This document shows, one piece after another, positions 51,487 through 63,720 of a DNA stretch of 64,000 nucleotides. The stretch covers positions 1 through 64,000 of the forward strand of contig CABIWB010000002.1 of assembly GCA_902362275.1 (NCBI GenBank), in the 5' to 3' direction. Source of the stretch: Coriobacteriaceae bacterium. Lineage in GTDB: Bacteria; Actinomycetota; Coriobacteriia; Coriobacteriales; Coriobacteriaceae. The position numbers and the translations under genes are program-made. Numbering within the stretch: the stretch's first letter is position 1; every line of letters starts with the position of its first letter. Under the pieces are notes generated by a model that saw only the letters and a program-made list of their open reading frames with translations, had not been told where the DNA came from and made no database searches.

Positions 51487-53952
51487 ATGGAATCGTTGTA
51501 CCGAAAGTATCGCCCGCTCACCTTCGACTCCGTGGTGGGCCAGCATCATATCGTCTCGACGCTCGAGCACGCTATCACCGAGGGACGCCTATCCCATGCG
51601 TACCTGTTCTGCGGACCGCGCGGCACGGGCAAGACCACTATGGCGCGCATTCTGGCCAAGGCGCTGCTGTGCCGCAATGCCGAGGCGGCGTGTGCCGAGG
51701 GTGCAAGCGGCTGCATGCCCGACGGTACTTGTGAGGAGTGCGAGCTCATTGCCGAGGGCAACCACCCGGATGTCTACGAGCTCGATGCCGCAAGCCGTAC
51801 TGGCGTGGACAACGTGCGCGAGGAGATCATCAACTCCGTCAACTTTGCCCCGGTGCGCGGCAAGTACAAGATCTATATCATCGACGAGGTCCACATGCTC
51901 ACGACGGCGGCGTTCAACGCGCTGCTCAAGACGCTTGAGGAGCCGCCGGCACACGTGATCTTTGTGCTGTGCACCACCGACCCGCAAAAGATTCTGGAGA
52001 CCATCCTCTCGCGCTGCCAGCGTTTCGATTTCCATCGCATCGGCAATGAGGATATTGAGCATCGCCTGGCATACGTGTGCGAGCAGGAGGGCTTCGATTA
52101 CGACGACGAGGCGCTGGCCATCGTGGCGCGCCATGCCAAGGGTGGCATGCGCGACGCGTTGTCCACGCTGGAGCAGCTGAGCGTTTTTGGCAACGGTTCT
52201 GTGCATGCGGACGATGCCCGCTCGCTTTTAGGCGAGGTTTCGGACCAGATTCTGGGCGAGTTTTCCCGCGCCATTGCCGATCGCGATGTTGCCGAGATCT
52301 ATGGACTGATCCGTGCGCAGGTCGAGGAAGGAAACGACCTGCTGGAGCTGACGCGCGACCTGGTGGCGCATGTGCGTGACGTGTACGTTGCCTGCGTTGC
52401 CGGTGCCCGTGCCGAGCTGTTTGAGGGTGGCTCCGAGCAGGCCGAGGCGCTTGCTGCCGAGGCCGCTGCCTTTGGCGAGCATCCTGCCGACCGCCTGGCC
52501 CGTGTGCTGACAGTGCTCGATGATGCCGCACTGGAGATGAGGGGCGCGAGCGATGTGCGCCTGGTGCTCGAGATCGCCTGCACGCGCCTGGCACGTCCCG
52601 AGGCTGATATAACGATTGAGGCATTGGCCGAGCGCGTGGCACGCCTGGAGGCCATGGTTGCCAATGCCGCGGTGCCGGCGAGCGTGGCTGCTGCTCAGGC
52701 CGCCGCGCCTGCAGCATCCGTACCCGCTGCCGCCCAGCAGCCGACGCTTATCTCGGGTGCCCGAGCTGCCGCTCCGGCGGCATCCACTGCCCCCGCTGCT
52801 ACGTCCGCGCATCAGGGCGGCATGCCTTGGGACCGTGGTGCTGCCGCTCCGGCGGCTCAGCCGGCGTCTCGTGCTGCGTCCGCACCGGCGTCCAAGCCTG
52901 CGGCGTCCGCGCCCCAGCCCGCCGCTGCCCCGGCTCCCGCATCTGCCGCCGTGCCGGCACCTAAGCCCCAGCCCAACACTGCCGCTCAGGTTGCTGCCGC
53001 CGGTGCTGCCGAGACGCCCGCGGTCGAGGATGCCGGAGAGCTGCAGCGCAAATGGGCCGAGGTTGTCGAGCGTGTCAAGGCTCGTCAGGCCTCCTACGCA
53101 GGGCTTTTGCTCAATGCTCGCGCCACGGCCGACGACGGCTCCAAGCTCACGGTCTCGTTCCCCGCGGGCTCGACCTTTGCCATTAAGATGCTCGGTCGCG
53201 CCGATACTCAGTCGGTGGTCCTGCCGACGGTCTGCGCGGTCTTCGGTCGTCGCACCGTCGACTACGTCCTGGACGGAGGTGGCACGCCGGCTCCTCAACA
53301 TGAGGAGCATTCTCCATCTGCACGGGCTGCGGCATCTGCGGACCCGCAACCCGTGTCCTCGGCGGCCCCTGTATCCTCGAGCGCCAGCGCGTCGCAGCAG
53401 CAAGCGGCACCGGTAGCGGCATCGACCCCGTCGGTGCCTAAGCCAGCCGCGGCCAAATCGGCTGCTTCGGTCCCCGCGCCCAAGTCTGCCGCTGCGCCTG
53501 CGCCCAAGTCATCCGACCTGGGCAAGGCCCCCTGGCTGCGCTCGGACAACCCTGCCGGCGCTCCCGCCACGGGCAAGCTCCCGACTGAGCCTGCGCCCCG
53601 CGCGCCCGAGCGCGCGTCCGCTCCCAAGGCTCAGCCGTCCGCGCAGTCTGCACCGTGGGAATCCGAGCAGGTGCCCTACGACGATGCCATGGTCGCCGGT
53701 TTTGCCGCCGATGCAGGCGGGGACGATCTGCCCCCGTTCGACGTGCCGGCCACGGCGTCCGCGTCCAAGCCCGCTGCAACTGCCCCCAAAGAGGAGGACG
53801 CTCCTGCAGCTCCCTGGGAGTCCAGCCCCGGCGCGGGCAGTCCCTTCGGCCATCAGGGCGCAGCCCCAAGCATCCCGCAGACCGAGGACGAGGCCAAAGC
53901 CCTCATCCGCAGCGTCTTCGGTCAGTCAACCATCTTCAAGCCGGTGGAGTAA
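51487..53952 (+). CDS. dnaX: DNA polymerase III subunits gamma and tau
   Basis: DnaX is the clamp-loader ATPase of the replisome. The AAA module at the N-terminus has GPRGTGKTTMARILAKAL (about 41-58), a zinc module with cysteines C64/C75/C80/C84-like spacing, and IYIIDEVHMLTTAAFNALLKTLEEPP. The clamp-loader collar runs to about 370. The other 450 residues are Ala/Pro-rich with long low-complexity stretches, making the 821-residue protein larger than most. ATG 51487 is chosen because homology begins MESLYRKYRPLTF and GGGGAG precedes it. It is the first of dnaX-ybaB-recR. Confidence 0.95.
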   Translation: MESLYRKYRPLTFDSVVGQHHIVSTLEHAITEGRLSHAYLFCGPRGTGKTTMARILAKALLCRNAEAACAEGASGCMPDGTCEECELIAEGNHPDVYELDAASRTGVDNVREEIINSVNFAPVRGKYKIYIIDEVHMLTTAAFNALLKTLEEPPAHVIFVLCTTDPQKILETILSRCQRFDFHRIGNEDIEHRLAYVCEQEGFDYDDEALAIVARHAKGGMRDALSTLEQLSVFGNGSVHADDARSLLGEVSDQILGEFSRAIADRDVAEIYGLIRAQVEEGNDLLELTRDLVAHVRDVYVACVAGARAELFEGGSEQAEALAAEAAAFGEHPADRLARVLTVLDDAALEMRGASDVRLVLEIACTRLARPEADITIEALAERVARLEAMVANAAVPASVAAAQAAAPAASVPAAAQQPTLISGARAAAPAASTAPAATSAHQGGMPWDRGAAAPAAQPASRAASAPASKPAASAPQPAAAPAPASAAVPAPKPQPNTAAQVAAAGAAETPAVEDAGELQRKWAEVVERVKARQASYAGLLLNARATADDGSKLTVSFPAGSTFAIKMLGRADTQSVVLPTVCAVFGRRTVDYVLDGGGTPAPQHEEHSPSARAAASADPQPVSSAAPVSSSASASQQQAAPVAASTPSVPKPAAAKSAASVPAPKSAAAPAPKSSDLGKAPWLRSDNPAGAPATGKLPTEPAPRAPERASAPKAQPSAQSAPWESEQVPYDDAMVAGFAADAGGDDLPPFDVPATASASKPAATAPKEEDAPAAPWESSPGAGSPFGHQGAAPSIPQTEDEAKALIRSVFGQSTIFKPVE

Positions 53953-53974
53953 CCATGCGGAAGGGCATATACGC

Positions 53975-54000
53975 CGTATTATGCAACCTTGCATAATACG
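53975..54000. promoter_or_regulatory. Perfect 26-bp palindrome upstream of ybaB
   Basis: Twelve-base arms 53975-53986 and 53989-54000 flank two bases. A third half-site, TTGCATAAT, follows at 54004-54012, and the same word occurs near 63487 upstream of the carbamate kinase gene. AT content and spacing suit a dimeric DNA-binding protein. The remaining 160 bp before ybaB hold no gene. Confidence 0.6.
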
Positions 54001-54174
54001 ACCTTGCATAATCTTTGCGTGCGGTTTGTATTGGAGGACATGTATATCGACTGAGGTGGCGTGTCCGCCCCGCTCGCTGGCCTCGCGCCGTGGTACGATT
54101 CTTGAGTTTGAAAGTCCCGCCGTGCTCCGGCTGCCCTTGCAGCTCGGCGTGCGGCCGCACGTAAAGGAGCCATC

Positions 54175-54495
54175 ATGGCCGGTATGAACATGCAGCAGAT
54201 GATGAAGCAGGCTCGCAAGATGCAAGAGCAGCTTGCCGCCGCGCAGGAGAACCTCAAGTCCCAGACCGTCGACGCCTCTGCCGGCGGCGGCATGGTCAAG
54301 GTGACCGTTAACGGCGAGATGGAGCTCGTCAACCTCACCATCGATCCCGATGCGCTCGATCCCGAGGACGTCGACATGCTGCAGGACATGATTATGGCTG
54401 CCGTCAACGAGGCCGTTCGCGGCGTCAACGAGCTCGCCAACAAGCAGATGGGCGCCATCACCGGCGGCCTCAACATCCCGGGCATGCCGTTCTAA
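54175..54495 (+). CDS. ybaB: Nucleoid-associated protein, YbaB/EbfC family
   Basis: A 106-residue DNA-binding protein. It has a helical N-terminus ([20 protein letters not shown]), the central beta part with [15 protein letters not shown], and helix [19 protein letters not shown]. The dnaX-ybaB-recR order is widespread. AAAGGAG precedes the start. Confidence 0.96.
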   Translation: MAGMNMQQMMKQARKMQEQLAAAQENLKSQTVDASAGGGMVKVTVNGEMELVNLTIDPDALDPEDVDMLQDMIMAAVNEAVRGVNELANKQMGAITGGLNIPGMPF

Positions 54496-54508
54496 GACGC
54501 GCATATAT

Positions 54509-55105
54509 ATGAGTGCTAACCATAGCCTGCAAAAATTGCTCGATGAGCTGGGTCGCCTGCCGGGCATTGGCCCCAAGTCGGCTCAGCGCATCGCATATTA
54601 CCTGTTGGAGGCTGACGCCGAGGAGGCGCGCCGCCTGGCCGAGGCTATCCTGGAGGTTAAGCAGGAGGTTCACTTTTGCAGCCGTTGCTTTAACTACGCC
54701 ACGGCCGACGAGTGCTCCATCTGCCAGGATTCGATGCGCGACACCACTCGCATTTGCGTGGTGGGCGAGCCGCGCGACGTCCAGGCAATCGAGCGCACGG
54801 GCAGCTACCACGGTCTCTACCACGTATTGGGCGGCGTGATCAGTCCCATGGACAAGATTGGCCCCGAGCAGTTGCACATTCGCGAGCTGCTGGCACGCTT
54901 GGGCCACGAGGACATCCACGAGGTCATCATCGCCACCAACCCCAATATTGAGGGCGAGACCACGGCGAGCTACCTGGCCCGCACTATCAAGCCGCTGGGC
55001 GTCGAGGTGTCGCGTCTGGCGAGCGGCCTGCCCGTGGGCGGCGACCTGGAGTATGCCGACGAGCTTACGCTTGGCCGCGCCATCGAGGCCCGCCGCGCGA
55101 TTTAG
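54509..55105 (+). CDS. recR: Recombination protein RecR
   Basis: RecR acts with RecF/RecO to load RecA on gaps. The 198-residue product has the helix-hairpin-helix [20 protein letters not shown], a C4 zinc finger ([18 protein letters not shown], about 57-74), the Toprim domain with [15 protein letters not shown], and [17 protein letters not shown]. It starts 13 bp after ybaB. Confidence 0.97.
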   Translation: MSANHSLQKLLDELGRLPGIGPKSAQRIAYYLLEADAEEARRLAEAILEVKQEVHFCSRCFNYATADECSICQDSMRDTTRICVVGEPRDVQAIERTGSYHGLYHVLGGVISPMDKIGPEQLHIRELLARLGHEDIHEVIIATNPNIEGETTASYLARTIKPLGVEVSRLASGLPVGGDLEYADELTLGRAIEARRAI

Positions 55106-55142
55106 GTGGCGAGCCTGCTCCTGCCGTATGTTTTCCTCGCGA

Positions 55143-55172
55143 CGCACGGGGTAGTCATAATTTCCCCGTGCG
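55143..55172 (+). terminator. Hairpin downstream of recR
   Basis: A perfect 9-bp stem (55143-55151 with 55164-55172) has a weak T tract. Several smaller inverted repeats built on GGATGC/GCATCC follow up to 55250. I see no gene between recR and 55351. Confidence 0.55.
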
Positions 55173-55310
55173 ACTGTGAGTTTGTTGTGCAACAAAGATG
55201 CTTCGCATCCGCTTATCGCATGGATGCTTCCGCTCGCATCCTTAATTTGCCCATTCGTTGCGCAACCTTTTGGGTTCGCTGATACACTCAAATATGGATT
55301 TGAATGAATG

Positions 55311-55328
55311 CGCCGCTCCCGAGCGGCG
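55311..55328 (+). other. Leader hairpin with T run before the exported-protein gene
   Basis: CGCCGCTC (55311-55318) pairs with GAGCGGCG (55321-55328), and GTTTTTG follows, then the ribosome binding site GGAGGAG. It looks like an intrinsic terminator in the leader of the downstream operon and could act as an attenuator. Confidence 0.6.
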
Positions 55329-55350
55329 TGTTTTTGTTGGAGGAGAACGC

Positions 55351-56262
55351 ATGCGGCCCGGTGGCACACAGACAAAGCGCGGCACCACGGTGCGCATGCG
55401 ACGCCGACTGGGCTTGGCGCCGCGAGCATACGCGTTGCTGTCTTGCTCGCTGGCGCTGGTCGTGGCTGGCGTTTCTGCCTACGGCATGACCGTTCCGTCT
55501 ATGGTGCAGGCGCATGCCGCGCGCGAGGCCCATGTGGGAAGCAAGGCAAAAGGCGACCTGGGAACTACAACCGGATATGCCTGGGCGAGCGTGGTCGCAC
55601 ACGTTGTGTTTGGCGTTGACGACGCAGATGGCGCCGAGGCGCCGGACAACGAGGTTACGCTGCCAAACGGCAAGACCATCGTGCTCACCAACACCAAGAT
55701 CATCGATCGTCTTTCCAATAACAGTGTTTCGGCCGTTGTGAACAAGGCCGAGCAGCAAAAGGGACAGGATACGCAGCAGTCGGGGAAGCCCGGCGGCTCG
55801 GATGCCTCTAGCTCCGGCTCCAGCTCGGATTCGGCGAGCGCGGGCGGCGGGTCCGGGTCGGACTCCTCTGCCGGCGGGTCTGGGAGCGGCGGCTCGACAG
55901 GCGGCAACGCTGGTAACGACGCGAGCTCTGACGGACTCTCGGCAGCTGAGGAGGAGAGCATCCACAGCTGGCTCGTGACCAAGTACAACATGCTCGACGG
56001 CTACGTTTCTCGCGCCAATGAAGTGGTCTCGACCTATAACTCTACGGGAGATCCTAGGCCGTGCGACAGCCTGGTCGGGGAGATGTTTGTCATTCGAGCC
56101 GAGTTCGGTCGTCAGACATTCTCGCCCCGGTCAAAGTGGTATCAGCAGTATGCCAATCTGTGGGGCTGTTACACCAACCTGTGCCAATGGGTCGGGCATT
56201 ACGGCGATGACGATGTCGCGCTCAGTAACTTCAACAACAATGTGGCGGCGCTTGCCCTATGA
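55351..56262 (+). CDS. Exported or membrane-anchored protein with Ser/Gly-rich linker
   Basis: A 303-residue protein with a basic N-terminus and a hydrophobic segment (AYALLSCSLALVVAGVSAYG, about 28-47), so it is anchored or secreted. The middle (about 165-220) is almost all Ser, Gly, Asp and Ala. The C-terminal 85 residues form a Trp/Tyr-containing domain (SKWYQQYANLWGCYTNLCQW) that I do not recognise. ATG 55351 follows TTGGAGGAG. Its stop overlaps the start of the kinase gene (CTATGATG), so it is coupled to a phospho-signalling module and may be a sensor or target. Confidence 0.8.
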   Translation: MRPGGTQTKRGTTVRMRRRLGLAPRAYALLSCSLALVVAGVSAYGMTVPSMVQAHAAREAHVGSKAKGDLGTTTGYAWASVVAHVVFGVDDADGAEAPDNEVTLPNGKTIVLTNTKIIDRLSNNSVSAVVNKAEQQKGQDTQQSGKPGGSDASSSGSSSDSASAGGGSGSDSSAGGSGSGGSTGGNAGNDASSDGLSAAEEESIHSWLVTKYNMLDGYVSRANEVVSTYNSTGDPRPCDSLVGEMFVIRAEFGRQTFSPRSKWYQQYANLWGCYTNLCQWVGHYGDDDVALSNFNNNVAALAL

Positions 56263-58103
56263 TGACCGATCTTGCACCCACTGCAGCCCAATCGCTCGGC
56301 TGCGATCCCATGGTTGGCCTGCGTCTGGCGCGCGTCGACGGATTTGAGCCCGCTGTCGCGCTCGGCCAGGACGAGCTGCCTGCCTATATGCGTCGCTTTT
56401 CCATGCTCTTTGCCGATGACACTACCATGCGCCGTGGCGGTATCGGCCGCGTGACGCGCGCCGTCAACGCCCAGGGCGAGGCCGTGGCGCTCAAGCAGCT
56501 CATTTTGCCGACGCGCGATGAGTTTGACGACGATGCTGCTCACGAGGCGCTGGTCGCCAAGTTTAAAGCGGCGTTTCGCGAGGAATACGAATGCCACCGC
56601 GCCCTTTCGGGCCTTAAGGGCTTTCCCCGCCTCTATGGATGGGGCGAAGTCGATGGTGTGCCTGCGATTGTCATGGAATGGGTCGAGGGCGAGACGCTCG
56701 CTCGTCTGCGCTCACGACTCGCCGTAGACGATGCCGGGCGCTTGTCGCCGCTTGTGGCGGCGCGCCTGGGTCGCGATCTGTTTGATCTGCTGTGCCGCAT
56801 GAACCTGGTGGGCGAGGGCTTTGTCCATCGCGATATCTCGCCCGCTAACATTATGGTGCGCACGGCGCGTCTGCCGCTCGACCAGCAACTCGCCGAGGGT
56901 AGCTTTGACCTGTGTTTGATCGACTTTGGCTCGTCGTTGGCGCTCGAGCCCGCATCGGCCGTGGCGGGGGCTGGCGGCAAGGCGTCCTTTACCGAGCGCT
57001 ATGCCACGCTGCGCCGCGCGACGGTTGCCTACGCTCCGCCCGAGATGCTTACCGACGATATCGTTGATCTGCGCGTTTTGCGCATATCGCCAGCGATTGA
57101 CGTGTATGCGGCGGCGAGCACGGTCTACGAGCTCATTGCCGGTGTCGCGCCGTACGAGGCGACGCCGAGTGCTTCGGGCACCTCGGGTTCGCGCAAGAAA
57201 ACGCGTGACATCGCCAGTCCCTATCGCCTTAAGATGGACGCTCCGCCCGATTATCCCGTCGGCGCCCACGCACCTGGATGCGACTTGACCCAGCTCCTTC
57301 GTCGCGAGCCCGATGTGGCGCTCGCCGCGGCCGAGCAGGCCCAGCAGCTGGGGCTCGAGCCGGATTCCGAGGAGCTGCGCGATGCGTTGGCGTTTGTCGA
57401 CGCCCAGCTGTTCGATGTGGTGATGGCCTGTCTGTCCAGCCATCAAAAAGATCGTCCCGAGCCGGCGGCGGTCGAGGCGGCGTTCTCGGCGTTTTGTGAC
57501 CACTATGCGCAAAATGTCGGTCGTTCGCTCCGCGGCGAGCCGCTCACGCCGTGCCCCATGGATGCGTCCGGCCGTGCCGTGCGCCGCGCGGCGATGATCG
57601 GCGCGACAGTCGTCTGCGGCGTGGTTTGGACTGCGGTCGTGGTGTCGGCTGCGCTGCTGGCGACGGGCGCCCGTATGACGCTGAGTTTGGGGCCGCTTGT
57701 GTGGTCCGGGCCGCTGCCGGGTATCATTGCCGCACTGGCATTGGCGCTGCCGGGCGTGGCGGGTGTTGTCGCGGGGGCTCTCGCGCGCGATCGCCGTTCG
57801 GGATTCCTGCAGGGCGTGCTTGCGCTTTCTGCCTGTGAAGTTCCGGTGCTGGTCGCGGCGGCGTGTACCGTGTTTTCCCAGCGCGCCGTGATGAGCGGTC
57901 TCGTTGCCGCCCTGATTGCAACCTATGCGCTGACGTGGTTTTTGCTGGCGACTGGTTTTGCCTTTGAGCTGCCAGCTTTGGCGCCGCGACGCACAAAAGC
58001 CCAGATGGCAACACCGCTTGCCGGTGGAGCTGCAGCCGCCCGCGCCTTTGGCGGGCCCGTCGATGCATCGTCCGACTCTATTTCTACGACCAAGGAGGAC
58101 TAG
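56259..58103 (+). CDS. Second Ser/Thr protein kinase with membrane C-terminus
   Basis: A 614-residue protein. The kinase part (about 45-410) has GGIGRVTRAV as nucleotide loop, VALKQLIL with the ATP lysine, catalytic HRDISPANIM and DFGSS, and long inserts. The catalytic lysine two residues after HRD is replaced by serine (HRDIS), as in some atypical or lipopolysaccharide-type kinases. The C-terminal part (about 440-570) has four or five membrane segments. It overlaps the exported-protein gene and is followed within 5 bp by an FHA gene. Confidence 0.85.
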   Translation: MMTDLAPTAAQSLGCDPMVGLRLARVDGFEPAVALGQDELPAYMRRFSMLFADDTTMRRGGIGRVTRAVNAQGEAVALKQLILPTRDEFDDDAAHEALVAKFKAAFREEYECHRALSGLKGFPRLYGWGEVDGVPAIVMEWVEGETLARLRSRLAVDDAGRLSPLVAARLGRDLFDLLCRMNLVGEGFVHRDISPANIMVRTARLPLDQQLAEGSFDLCLIDFGSSLALEPASAVAGAGGKASFTERYATLRRATVAYAPPEMLTDDIVDLRVLRISPAIDVYAAASTVYELIAGVAPYEATPSASGTSGSRKKTRDIASPYRLKMDAPPDYPVGAHAPGCDLTQLLRREPDVALAAAEQAQQLGLEPDSEELRDALAFVDAQLFDVVMACLSSHQKDRPEPAAVEAAFSAFCDHYAQNVGRSLRGEPLTPCPMDASGRAVRRAAMIGATVVCGVVWTAVVVSAALLATGARMTLSLGPLVWSGPLPGIIAALALALPGVAGVVAGALARDRRSGFLQGVLALSACEVPVLVAAACTVFSQRAVMSGLVAALIATYALTWFLLATGFAFELPALAPRRTKAQMATPLAGGAAAARAFGGPVDASSDSISTTKED

Positions 58104-58107
58104 GTCC

Positions 58108-59046
58108 ATGGCTTCTCAAACCGAGCTTACCCCGTGCGGGGCCATGTTCGATATCTTTAAGCGCACGGCGCACCTGAGCCATATCGAGCTGTGCGGCTTG
58201 GTGCTTTCGTCCCGTCCGCTTGCCGACGGTCGTAGCCCGCGGAGTCGCGCCGCCGACCGCTCCTGGGTCTCGCGCTTTATCGTACGCGCCCCGGTGGGCA
58301 CGCTGCAGGAGCGCTATTTTGCCGATTACGGCACCTCGGCCGCACGCATTATGTCTCAGCTGGCCCTGCGCCATCGCAATCCCATGGATAGCGCGGCGGT
58401 TCTCAACATGGTGTGCGGTCCTTCCGGCGAGCCCATGGTGCGGGCGCTGGAGGAGTGCCATCAGGACACGAACCTCTACCGCAATGCACTCGAGCGCCTG
58501 TCGCAGGCGGCCGAACTCATGCCCGTCGAGCGTGCCGAGGCTGTGCTGGTACTGTTTATCGCCGTCGGCTGTTCGGCGGATGTGCGGTCCTCGGTGAACT
58601 ATGCCATCGACTACGCGCACGCGACCTGTGGCGGAGGCACCTCCACGCCGCGTTCGCTTGGCATGTCGACGACCGCGGGCGAACGCGAGCCCGCGCCGGC
58701 GCATCCGTTGGGCCTGCTGCGTGTGCAAAACGGCTTTGTGGTGAGTGCCCCGCGCTGGATTCAGCCGAGTGAGGAAGGCGTCGAGATCGGCGCGCTGGCA
58801 ACGGGGGAGGGCGATATCACCGACGTCGGCGATGACGTCTCGGCTCGCCATGCCCACATCTGGTGCGATGCTCAAAATACCTGGCATGTCGAGGACCTGT
58901 CGTCTACCAACGGAACCGTGGTGGTAAACGGGGTCACGAGCGTCTGCATCCAGGTCGAGCCCGGCCGTTCCGCCCAACTCAATCCCGGCGACGAGCTCAA
59001 GCTCGGCGGCTCCACCACCTACGCCATCCTCTTCGGTGCCCTCTAG
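58108..59046 (+). CDS. FHA-domain protein of the second signalling module
   Basis: A 312-residue cytoplasmic protein. About the first 180 residues are helical and of no family I recognise (HLSHIELCGLVLSSRPLADG; LAL-R-H-R-N-P-M-D). The C-terminal FHA domain has DDVSARHAHI and LSSTNGTVVVNG, which should bind phosphothreonine. AAGGAGG precedes ATG 58108. The start 5 bp after the kinase gene suggests that it reads phosphorylation by that kinase. Confidence 0.85.
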   Translation: MASQTELTPCGAMFDIFKRTAHLSHIELCGLVLSSRPLADGRSPRSRAADRSWVSRFIVRAPVGTLQERYFADYGTSAARIMSQLALRHRNPMDSAAVLNMVCGPSGEPMVRALEECHQDTNLYRNALERLSQAAELMPVERAEAVLVLFIAVGCSADVRSSVNYAIDYAHATCGGGTSTPRSLGMSTTAGEREPAPAHPLGLLRVQNGFVVSAPRWIQPSEEGVEIGALATGEGDITDVGDDVSARHAHIWCDAQNTWHVEDLSSTNGTVVVNGVTSVCIQVEPGRSAQLNPGDELKLGGSTTYAILFGAL

Positions 59047-59060
59047 CCAACCCTCAATAA

Positions 59061-59125
59061 GTTGCGGTGAAATACGGACTGTTTAAGGCTCTGAGCAGCA
59101 AAAACAGTCCCTATTTCACCGCAAC
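59061..59125. repeat. Long hairpin after the FHA gene
   Basis: Arms 59061-59084 and 59102-59125 pair over 14 bp, one C-C mismatch, then 9 bp. No T tract follows. It is one of the long palindromes found after many genes here. Confidence 0.75.
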
Positions 59126-59525
59126 TGCCGTATGGTTCCCGGGGGACATTTTGCTCGGCGCTGGGCATTCGATAGTCACCCGAGGTAAACCTTCACCCGT
59201 CCACCTATATTTGCCGAAATTACACTTGACGGCGGGGTACAATAAACCCGCATGCGGATTTCCGTTGCGGGCGCTTCCCATCGCCGGGGCGTGCCCGGGA
59301 GCATCCGGCATGCGGCCTTTGCGGCGCTCGGTCATGTGCAAGACGGGTAGCTGGGCCTGTGGAGCGCGTACAGCCGCCCCTTGCCTCGGCATGCCTTCTC
59401 TCCACGCCATGTGCCTGTCGCTGAGTCTGCCTGCCAGATGATTGGAAGTAACAACGAAAATCCCATCACGCCAACATCCCGGCGATCGCCGGGGCCTGTA
59501 TACCTATATGAGAGGAGAGGGGTAT
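59126..59525 (+). other. 400-bp leader of the pyruvate oxidoreductase gene
   Basis: No convincing gene. A -10-like TACAAT lies near 59239 with TTGACG too close for a standard -35. GC-rich inverted repeats occur at about 59290-59315, and CCGGCGATCGCCGG lies at 59475-59488. The long leader of a highly expressed gene may carry regulation I cannot identify. Confidence 0.4.
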
Positions 59526-63065
<3,540 letters not shown>

Positions 63066-63075
63066 GTCTCTCACC

Positions 63076-63200
63076 GCAGGATCTGAGGGCTGACCTTCGC
63101 GGACGTCCTCGGACATGAAAGAACCCCCGCTGCGCACTACGTGCGGCGGGGGTTCTTTCGTCCTGCGGAGTGTCCGCGAAGGTCAGCCCTCAGATCCTGC
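63076..63200 (+). repeat. 29-bp perfect inverted repeat enclosing the nifJ terminator
   Basis: Outer arms 63076-63104 and 63172-63200 are perfectly complementary over 29 bp. Inside lies a second perfect hairpin, 63117-63130 with 63146-63159, ending in TTCTTTC, which serves as terminator. The whole 125-bp unit is a nested double palindrome. Confidence 0.88.
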
Positions 63201-63720
63201 TACGACTATGTCCTCGGATTGTGTGGGCGGATGAAGGACGTAGTTGGCCGGGTATCCCGTTCCTTTCGCTGTTTCGCGACTTTGCCGCGAAACCTCGCGC
63301 CACTTTGGGGATGGATGGGGGACTTGGCTGTTGCCGCCTTTTCGGAGCGCTTCTTTATTCCTTTTGCTGGATGAAAAGCCCCTTGTTTTTGCAGTGGTGC
63401 ATACTTGACTTATAAGTGCATAGAATCTCGCATAGCGCGAGTAAGATATTGCGCTGTCCGTTTTGTGTTTAGCAGAGATGTAGTTTGCATAATCCGACAT
63501 AATCCTCGCTTCATTTAAATAAAGTCGCACGTAAATTACGTAGATATGTCTGAGCTGGAGTTCTGTACGCTGAGCGGACAAAAACGACCGTTCACCGTTC
63601 CGCTATTTTCAAAATGAATAAAATGAGCGATAAAGAGAATATAAACCTTAATAAACTCGCGTATCGCACGGACGCAGGTTATTAATGGGTTGTAGGCCTT
63701 TTACAGAAAGGATTCCAGCA
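63201..63720 (+). other. 520-bp region upstream of the carbamate kinase gene
   Basis: It becomes AT-rich toward the gene. An 8-bp hairpin lies at 63271-63293, a TTGCATAATC word near 63487 like those upstream of ybaB, and the palindromic ACGTAAATTACGT near 63530. An AGAAAGGA ribosome binding site precedes 63721. ORFs crossing it have no coding features. Confidence 0.4.

Noticed and set aside
53953..54174. 4.5S/SRP RNA next to dnaX
   Set aside because: The gene is often near dnaX in other bacteria, but the conserved GGAAGCAGCC-type loop sequence is absent.
59067..59441. 124-codon ORF upstream of nifJ
   Set aside because: Begins inside a hairpin, lacks a ribosome binding site, and shows no conserved pattern.
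63183..63581. 132-codon minus-strand ORF upstream of arcC
   Set aside because: Covers the arm of the 29-bp palindrome and an AT-rich promoter region; no coding features.
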